Source: Gordonia sp. KTR9
Lineage (GTDB): Bacteria; Actinomycetota; Actinomycetes; Mycobacteriales; Mycobacteriaceae
Length of the DNA stretch: 64,000 nucleotides
Assembly (NCBI RefSeq): GCF_000143885.2
Contig: NC_018581.1
Location: 4,154,001-4,218,000 of the forward strand
Reading direction: 5' to 3'
Each line of letters opens with the position of its first letter. The stretch's first letter is position 1. The position numbers were made by a program, and so were the translations under genes. Positions 59,601 to 64,000 of the stretch are shown here, piece after piece. The notes under the pieces are model-generated. The model saw nothing but the letters and a program-made list of their open reading frames with translations. It did not search any database and was not told the origin of the DNA.

Positions 59601-62600
59601 AGGACTCGGTCACCGAGACGGTGTCGAGGCCCAGCAGTCCCGCGACGATCGCGGCGAGGGTCTCCTCGGCGGTCGTCGCCGGTGCGACGTACCCGTCGGC
59701 GGGTGTGGTGAACTCCGGCACCGGCAGTGCGCGCCGGTCGAGCTTGCCGCCCGGGGTCACGGGCAGCTCGTCGAGCACCATCGCGGAGTGCGGGATCATG
59801 TGTCCGGCAAGGCGGTCCGACGCCCCGGCGAGGACCGCGTCGGCATCGAGGCGCCCGTCTCCCGCGGTGTCGTCGCCCACGAGATAGGCGACGAGACGTG
59901 TGCGCCCGTGTTCGTCGTCGACGCCGGTCACGACCACCGAGCCGACGCCCGGCTGATCGCCGAGAACGGACTCGATCTCGCCGAGTTCGACTCGCTGCCC
60001 GTTGATCTTGACCTGATGATCGGCGCGTCCGGCGAACTCGATCTCGCCGGCCGCGGTGATCCGCACCAGATCGCCGGTGGCGTACATCCGCCGGCCCGGC
60101 TCGCGGGCGAACGGGTCGGCCACGAAGGACGATGCGGTGAGGCCGGGCCGGCCGAGGTAACCGCGCGCCAGCGAGTCGCCGGTCGACAGGTAGAGCTCAC
60201 CCACCACACCCTGTGGGACCGGATGCAGACGGCCGTCGAGGACATAGGCGGCGAAGCCGCGGACCGGTCGCCCGATGGTCACCGGCGCGCCGGGCTCGGA
60301 CCGTCCGGTGGTCGCCCAGACGGTGGCCTCCGACGGCCCGTAGAAGTTGAACATCCGGCGCGTGGATTCCGGTGTGGCCCACCGTGCTATCAGCTCGGGC
60401 GGGCATGCCTCGCCCCCGGTGACGAGGTTCCGGACGAAGCGGCCCCGCCGCGGGTCGACGGTCGCCAGCACGGTGGGGGTGATGAGGGTGTCGGTGACCC
60501 GGTCACGTTCGAGGATGCGCCCGAGTGCGTCGCCGGCGTATTCCGAGGCAGGTGCGACGACGAGGGTGTGCCCGACCGCGATCGACCACATCATCTCCAG
60601 CACCGACGCGTCGAAGCTCGGTGAGGCGACGTGCAGGACACGGGTGTCGGGGGCCTGCGCGGGTGTCCCGGTGACCTCGGTCAGCGCGGCGACGAAATTC
60701 GCGATGCCGCGGTGCGGCACGCCGACGGCCTTCGGGCGGCCGGTGGAGCCGGAGGTGTAGACGAGGTAGGCCAGGTCGTCGAGTCGCACCGGCCCGCGAC
60801 GTTCGGCGTCGGTGACGGGTCCGCCCGGGACGGCCGGGTCGTCGAGCGAGGCGAGTTCGAGCCATTCGCAGGATGATTCGCCCAGCCGGCTCCGCGTCGA
60901 CGCGTCGGTGAGACCGAGCCGGACACCGGAATCGGACACCATGAACGCGATGCGATCGCTCGGGTAGGCGGGGTCGATCGGCACGTAGGCGGCACCCGCC
61001 TTGATCACACCGAACACCGCGACCACCGATCCGATGGATCGCTCGAGTCCGACGGCCATCACGTCACCGGGGCCGACTCCACGCGAGATCAGCTGTCGCG
61101 CCAGGCGATTGGTGCGCTCTTCGAACTCCGCGTAGGAGACCTCCGCACCGTCGTGGACCAGCGCCGGACGGTGGGGGTCGAGGTCCCGCCGCGAGAGGAG
61201 CTCGGTGAGGGTCAGCGGTTCGGTCACCCCGCCGTCCGCGGCGGGCACGGCCTCGCCGACGGAGTTCCGGCTCGGTGCGCTGAGCGTGGCGGCGTCGATG
61301 CCGACGATGTCGATGTCACCGACGGGCAGCGCGGGATCGGTCGCCATCGCGGCGATCACCTGCAGCCAGACCTCGGTGAAGCGGCGGATGGTCGCGGGGT
61401 CGAACAACGAGGTCGCATACAGGAAGTCGGCCCTCATCGGCGACGATCCGGTGCGTTCGGACACCGAGACCGTGAGGTCGAACTTGGCGATCGGTGAGGC
61501 GACCCCGAGCGGCTCGGCGCTCAGACCCGACAGCTCCACCCGGTCGATCTCCTCCGGCCGTCCGCCGGCGGCGACGAGGGTGTAGGCGATCTGCACCAGC
61601 GGCGGGTAGGCCGTGGACCGCTCCGGCGCGAGTTCCTCGATCAGATCGTCGAACTGCACGTCCGCGTGCGCGAAGGCGTCCAGGTCTGCGGCGCGGATCG
61701 TGGCGATGAGATCGTCCATCGTCGACGCCGGGTCGACGGCCGTGCGCAGCACGAGGGTGTTGACGAACATGCCGACGAGGTCGTGGAGCGCGGCGTCGGG
61801 ACGGCCCGCGATCGGGGTACCGATCACGACGTCCCGGGTCGAGGCGAGCCGGGCCACGGTGACGGCGAGCGCGGCGTGCAGAACCATGAAGAGCGTGACG
61901 TCGCGGCTGCGCGCGAGGTCGTCCAAGGCGGTGGCGAGTGCGTCGTCCACGGTCACCGACTCGACCGCCGCCGCGGTGTCGAGGACGGCCGGTCGCGGGC
62001 GATCCATCGGCAGATCGGTCACCGCGGGGAGGTCCGCGAGGACGGTGCGCCAGTGTGCGAGCTGACGACCCATCGGCGTGCCCGGATCGTCGGCGGCGCC
62101 GAGGTATTCGCGTTGCCACAGGGCGAAGTCCGCGTACTGGACCGCGGGCGCGGCGACCGCTGGCGCGCCGTTCGTACGGTGCAGGTACGCGCCCAGCAGG
62201 TCGCGCACGAACACCGGGGTCGACTCGCCGTCGAAGGCGATGTGGTGCACGGTGACCACCACGTCCACCACGGTCTCGTCCCGACGCAGGTACCGGACCC
62301 GGAGCGGTGGGTCGGTGGCGACGTCGAAGCCGGTCGTCGCCGAGACGAACAGGTCCTCTTCGGTGTCCGCCGCCCGCCAGTCGAGGCGTGCGCGGGCCGT
62401 GTCGGGATCGGTGACGAGCTGGATCGGGCCGTGCTCGTCACTGGGATAGGTGGTGCGCAGGATCTCGTGGTTGGCGACCACGTCACCGACCGCGGCCTCG
62501 AGCGCGTCGAGATCGAGGGTTCCGGTCAGACGCAACGCCATCGGGATGTTGTAGGCGGCCGAGGCGGTGTCGAACTGGTTGATGAACCACATCCGACTCT

Positions 62601-64000
62601 GCGCCGTCGACAACGGCAGCCGCGCGGGTCGCGGCATGGCGGCGACGCGCGGGACGCTCCGCCCGCGCCCGGACACCAGGCCGGCCAGATCCCGCACCGA
62701 CGGGGCGTCGAACAGGTCGCCCACCGACACGTCGACGTCGAGCAGGTCGGCCACGCGCGCCGCCACCCGGGCCGCGGACAGCGAGTTGCCGCCGAGGTCG
62801 AAGAACGACTGCGTCACGCTGACGCGATCGACGCCGAGCACATCGGCGACGATGGCCGCGATCGAGGTCTCGGCGTCGGACTCGGGCGCCGCGAACTCCT
62901 CGACGGTGAGTTCGGGGACCGGCAGCTGCCGGCGGGCGACCTTGCCCGCGCTGTTCAGCGGCAGATGCTCCAGCGTCATCCACACCGTGGGCCGCATGTA
63001 GGCCGGAAGCGCCTGCGCGACAACTGTTTTCACCGCGTCGACGTCGACTGATGCGGGCGAGACATAGGCGACGAGATGGGATTGTCCGGAGACTTTCGCC
63101 ACGGTGGCGGCCCCGTGCAGGACGCCCGGCGCCGACATGAGGACGGACTCGACCTCCCCCAGCTCGAGTCGCTGTCCGCGCAGTTTCACCTGGAAGTCCG
63201 TACGGCCCAGGTACTCCAGCTGCCCGCGCGCATTCCAGCGCACGAGGTCGCCGGTGCGGTACAGACGCTCTCCGGGTTCGCCGAAACCGTCGGCGCTTCC
63301 CGCCGCATCCCCGCGTGCGGGGGCCGCGAAGGGGCTGGCGACGAAACGTTCGGCGGTCAGCGCGGGTTGTGAGGCGTAGCCGCGCGCGAGTTGCACTCCC
63401 CCGAGGTACAGCTCGCCGGGCACGCCCGAGGGCACGAGCTGCAGCCGCGAGTCGAGGACGAAGGTCGTGGTGCTCGGGACCGGGACGCCGATCGGCACCG
63501 ACGTCTCCCCCGCCCGCACCTGATGGGCGGTCACGTCCACGGCCGCCTCGGTGGGGCCGTACAGGTTGTGGACCTCGTTGTGCGGCAACGCCGCCACCAG
63601 CGCCTGCGCCACCGGGGCGGTCAGCGCCTCACCGGAGGTGAACGTCAACCGCAGGGACGACAGATCGCTCACGCGGTCGCCGAGTACGTCCAGGAAGACC
63701 GACAGCATCGACGGCACGAAGTGGATGACCGACACCTTCTCGGCCGTGATCACCTCCGCCAGATATCGCGGATCACCGTGACGTTCGGGTTCGGCCACCA
63801 CCAGGGTGGCCCCGACCGCGAACGGCAGGAACAACTCCCACACCGACACGTCGAACGTCACCGGCGTCTTCTGCACGAAGACATCGGAATCCTTGATCGA
63901 GTACCAGTCCCGCATCCATTCCAGGCGATTCACGATCGCCGAATGCGACACGGTGACACCCTTCGGCCGACCGGTCGACCCCGAGGTGAACAGCGTGTAG
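50614..64000 (-). CDS. Large NRPS, 5' end beyond window: A-T, C-A-T-E, C-A-T, C-A-T, TE
   Basis: The frame is open to the right edge, where it enters an A domain at its A3 motif ([10 protein letters not shown]), so the start and any earlier modules are missing. Visible parts, 5' to 3': A1, T1 (about 62790), C2 (HHIAFDG, 62240), A2, T2 with GGDSI (59590), E ([10 protein letters not shown], 58965; [20 protein letters not shown]), C3 (HHILFDG, 57460), A3, T3 (54860), C4 (HHVASDG, 54270), A4, T4 (51645) and TE (GWSVGG, 51250). Codes read: DVWHFSLVDK (serine), DALLVGFVWK, DPGTHGQIYK and DALFSGGIMK. The second visible residue should be D-configured. The TE keeps Ser, Asp (IMDSRP) and His (ATHHLG). 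Confidence 0.95.
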   Translation of the reverse strand, partial: YTLFTSGSTGRPKGVTVSHSAIVNRLEWMRDWYSIKDSDVFVQKTPVTFDVSVWELFLPFAVGATLVVAEPERHGDPRYLAEVITAEKVSVIHFVPSMLSVFLDVLGDRVSDLSSLRLTFTSGEALTAPVAQALVAALPHNEVHNLYGPTEAAVDVTAHQVRAGETSVPIGVPVPSTTTFVLDSRLQLVPSGVPGELYLGGVQLARGYASQPALTAERFVASPFAAPARGDAAGSADGFGEPGERLYRTGDLVRWNARGQLEYLGRTDFQVKLRGQRLELGEVESVLMSAPGVLHGAATVAKVSGQSHLVAYVSPASVDVDAVKTVVAQALPAYMRPTVWMTLEHLPLNSAGKVARRQLPVPELTVEEFAAPESDAETSIAAIVADVLGVDRVSVTQSFFDLGGNSLSAARVAARVADLLDVDVSVGDLFDAPSVRDLAGLVSGRGRSVPRVAAMPRPARLPLSTAQSRMWFINQFDTASAAYNIPMALRLTGTLDLDALEAAVGDVVANHEILRTTYPSDEHGPIQLVTDPDTARARLDWRAADTEEDLFVSATTGFDVATDPPLRVRYLRRDETVVDVVVTVHHIAFDGESTPVFVRDLLGAYLHRTNGAPAVAAPAVQYADFALWQREYLGAADDPGTPMGRQLAHWRTVLADLPAVTDLPMDRPRPAVLDTAAAVESVTVDDALATALDDLARSRDVTLFMVLHAALAVTVARLASTRDVVIGTPIAGRPDAALHDLVGMFVNTLVLRTAVDPASTMDDLIATIRAADLDAFAHADVQFDDLIEELAPERSTAYPPLVQIAYTLVAAGGRPEEIDRVELSGLSAEPLGVASPIAKFDLTVSVSERTGSSPMRADFLYATSLFDPATIRRFTEVWLQVIAAMATDPALPVGDIDIVGIDAATLSAPSRNSVGEAVPAADGGVTEPLTLTELLSRRDLDPHRPALVHDGAEVSYAEFEERTNRLARQLISRGVGPGDVMAVGLERSIGSVVAVFGVIKAGAAYVPIDPAYPSDRIAFMVSDSGVRLGLTDASTRSRLGESSCEWLELASLDDPAVPGGPVTDAERRGPVRLDDLAYLVYTSGSTGRPKAVGVPHRGIANFVAALTEVTGTPAQAPDTRVLHVASPSFDASVLEMMWSIAVGHTLVVAPASEYAGDALGRILERDRVTDTLITPTVLATVDPRRGRFVRNLVTGGEACPPELIARWATPESTRRMFNFYGPSEATVWATTGRSEPGAPVTIGRPVRGFAAYVLDGRLHPVPQGVVGELYLSTGDSLARGYLGRPGLTASSFVADPFAREPGRRMYATGDLVRITAAGEIEFAGRADHQVKINGQRVELGEIESVLGDQPGVGSVVVTGVDDEHGRTRLVAYLVGDDTAGDGRLDADAVLAGASDRLAGHMIPHSAMVLDELPVTPGGKLDRRALPVPEFTTPADGYVAPATTAEETLAAIVAGLLGLDTVSVTESFFALGGDSIMSIQLASAAKAAGLPLSPREIFEQKTIRAMARVASAGGDRAPMLAEPAGEPAGRVDLPPIVSWLVDAARTPADFADFNQSMVLTAPPGLTVEHLGEVLGAVVAAHPMLGARLESVGDTWILTAGTPFDADASIVASTTGAAAGEPGFAEALVEAHAEAARRLDPAAGRLVAATIVTGAAPADSDHAESSRPARIVLVLHHLGVDAVSWPILIEDLLTVHAQLTAGQPVAVRAEETSQRAWQRALTSQLGARRAEAGYWLDRSPVAPTDFGAALEPDRDRYGTLTSIVHRVDPAIVDPLTTTVPEAFSSSVVDVLLATLARAVRSWQRDRGIADTAPVTVLTEGHGRYEDVLLAGPEPRRADLSRTVGWFTSLAPLAIDPADDVVHAVKAAKEERLGMPDSGIGYGLLRYAAGDDTTDDAAAQLHSRPLPTIAFNYLGTRGTTGRSESPTTPDVAAAPGTPFLPAPDAPFLPATVSDGVAAMSVLTVNASTGASPAGRVLSADLQFPAAILSPADVGDIAQRWTAELADVVRLVADGVDVGLSPADVPGAEVTQHDLDTVAERFPGAAVWALSPLQRGLYFQSQLAGTDQLDVYVTQAVLHLDGDVDLERLRTAVVALLDHHRALKSGFVRVPSGHVVTVVPETVPLRWRVIDVPATDADGLRAAVHEVSAAERTEPFDLADPPLLRAVVVRHAQGTSVVITNHHILFDGWSGPLVLADLLALYATGSPFTGRGTGERTDFADYLARIADADLDAGLAAWTRILEPVDEPTLVAPGLTAASVEDDGNDTAAAHLPREHRWVLEPELVSGLERTARQSGSTMATALQLAWAVLLSRLTDNRVVTFGETVSGRPAGLDGVESMVGLFINTLPAVVDVDPDATIAEVLGRLQSDKTAVLDHQHIGLPEILTAVGRPQLFDTLTVHESYPVDNESLADGAASAAVGLSIRDVEVSDATHYPLNLATSPTASGIAVRLTYLPDAFADDQVAVFARSLVRILRTIADDAQTRIADIPPMSADDEARLDTWATGPELSPAGSHVADLLLERVAASPDAIAVVGPAGESTYAELGSRVSVLARRLVGLGVGPEVAVGVCIPRSVEMIVAVHAILVAGGQFVPMDPAAPADRIDYLARTAGVAAVLVGPGQTPVGIEALDPGVPVVTVDDDTDGSAPLFGSAERASAVDGANPAYTIFTSGSTGRPKGVTVSHETLRAHLDHDRGAYDFGPDDVFLQVLELTFDPSVGEILRPLLSGGRLVVMEPGAHRDPVAVLRYLADFGVTSATLVPSMLAVLTEVADPGQLRGLSRLRFLHTGGEALPQSVAETVRELIPHAPIHNQYGPTEATIYATVARVSGDSVSIGRPVANTTALVLDHRLRPVAPGFTGELYLGGIQLARGYTSRPALTAERFVPNPYGEPGSRLYRTGDLVRWRADGELEYQGRTDFQVKLRGQRIELGEIESALTSAPGVVYAAAAVVETPAGQQLVAYLTPASVDLDTVKHSVAQALPEFMRPGMWMLLDEMPLSSAGKVVRQQLPAPTVDAAAIVPLVGARETAVAAVFAELLSMSEENVGATTNFFEIGGNSLSAMRAAARLGDALGADVTVRDVFEAPTPRLLAERLGDRTGGLPPIVAVSPRPDRIPLSYAQQRMWFINRFDPTLAAYNIPAVMRLTGALDPAALGAAIADVVARHEILRTTYPEAGGRPVQSIAPVSDITGRLDHEFVSAADGRDGGEVVLSAVTAGFDLTVDWPVRTRLIEVGTDSGTTEYILAVVLHHVASDGESLGPLVSDLTTAYLARAAGAPPRFEPLPVQYADYAIWQRRALGDVDDAESVMGAQLDYWAAQLAGMPDLLELPTDRPRPAVASQRGARVPFTIPADVTARIDTIADEFGVTPFMVLHAALAILLADLSGTDDVAIGTPIAGRGAAVLDPLVGMFVNTLVLRTAHSGADTFADVLGRVRRVDLDAFAHADLPFETLVDRLNPVRSEAFAPLTQVWLTLDRSVVPELAGQTLSADLGEISVTALDAGEVPAKVDLLFSVAKAASGESWSGALQYATDLFADSTAAGFTARFVNLLDALTATPTAPVAAAPILLPGEAESLVPVHGGEAADAVLLGELFTEAGTRYRRRTAVVDATGATLSYSALHARSNRLARWLIDRGVGPEVLVALAIPRSVDLLVAIWAVAKTGGGYVPIDPDYPAERVATMVEDSGARMGLSVAGVGALPDEGFEWIRLDDASVLAELDATPDVTVEPAELAGPVRVDNVAYVIYTSGSTGRPKGVAVSHSGLRNFAVAKSRAMGTEDGAVVLGFASPSFDASVLEYLLATINGGTLVYRPSTAVGGAELQEFMQRHEVATTFLTPSVLSTLDPAVLPSLQAVSAGGEAVPQSVMDEWSSHTRIHNGYGPTETTIMIAVGEAATPGDPVRLGGPLPGVEFLVLDAHLRPVPVGVAGELYVLGPALSRGYLDKPDLTASRFVASPYAGSGRRMYRTGDVVRWRESRSGALTLEYSGRSDDQVKLRGLRIELGEIEAVLRSAPEVRSAVVVGVGASGTPSSVASSLAAYVVGDGVQVDALRDLLAAQVPAHMVPASITVLDEFPLTPVGKLDRAALPAPEVATVEFVAPATPVEQAIADAYAEILGVERVGATDSFFDLGGNSLSATRVAAALRDRNGFDIELAWLFNDPTVRGLARRLADGNSVSSDVVITLRGEGSRPPLFCVHPAGGLAWFYGGLAPHLRDRPIYGLQDPHVVTGEPSVTDARALARRYVEEIRRVQPSGPYHLLGWSVGGVIAHAMATHLVELGESVAYLGIMDSRPEDEPVIVGHERPSTDEDASGRVAESGAAPGSTVAETIEPDASTVVDVLGGWRDLFDLGDDVQASTSEEVTAIIRQQISGMGLLAEDQVERIMDSFDSSTQVVLDYRPDVFAGDMHVFTATEDKDDPSLLAGAWRPFVTGAIDNVDVATHHLGMANADALAVIGPTLDAQLSRIDATDGRGPE

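Overview
The window is GC-rich actinobacterial chromosome. Its gene content fits the mycolic-acid-containing Mycobacteriales (Corynebacteriales), most plausibly Gordonia or a close relative. Evidence is an antigen-85-type mycolyltransferase homologue, an LppZ-like lipoprotein, a SigK/RskA pair, C+ type S14, and a CE1758/CE1759-type luciferase-like/flavin reductase duo. The genus is an inference. I saw no tRNA, rRNA, transposase, CRISPR array or convincing replication origin.

Layout. (1) 150-3098: the distal half of the spc ribosomal-protein operon on the minus strand (rpsH-rplF-rplR-rpsE-rpmD-rplO), with its own promoter and a terminator. (2) 3144-21738: about 18.6 kb of mostly plus-strand genes. 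The core is a Wzx/Wzy-type exopolysaccharide locus: a ligase/polymerase-like membrane protein, flippase, three glycosyltransferases, glycoside hydrolase, Wzz-like chain-length protein and a polyprenyl-phosphate glycosyltransferase. With it are a stand-alone condensation-domain-like acyltransferase, a secreted lipase-family lipoprotein, a GAF protein, a TerD-AIM24 fusion, an SRPBCC protein and a 46-residue membrane protein. (3) 21800-23464: the proximal half of the spc operon (rplN-rplX-rplE-rpsZ), also on the minus strand. The ribosomal operon is therefore interrupted between rpsZ and rpsH, and both halves carry nearly identical promoters.

(4) 23853-39924: a four-module NRPS (C-A-T repeated four times, then TE), with an MbtH-like protein and a DrrA/DrrB-type ABC exporter. 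The genes overlap head to tail and look like one operon. (5) 40016-49527: sigK-rskA, the mycolyltransferase homologue, two LuxR-type regulators, an acetoacetate-decarboxylase-like gene behind a perfect KstR-type operator, a pirin, the LLM/flavin-reductase pair, a lipoprotein and a proline-rich membrane protein. (6) 49640-64000, minus strand: a second large NRPS that runs off the right edge, its own MbtH-like protein, and a 105-residue protein resembling the start of an adenylation domain. The visible order is ...A-T, C-A-T-E, C-A-T, C-A-T, TE.

The two NRPS operons point toward each other around the regulatory and metabolic genes. The first adenylation domain of NRPS 1 and the first visible one of NRPS 2 both carry serine-type specificity codes. 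Five of the eight adenylation domains share an unusual DAL(F/L)-type code that I cannot assign firmly. The first condensation domain of NRPS 1 resembles the EntF/starter type, which suggests an acylated or aryl-capped peptide; no acyl- or aryl-supply gene is in the window. The product or products are unknown to me.
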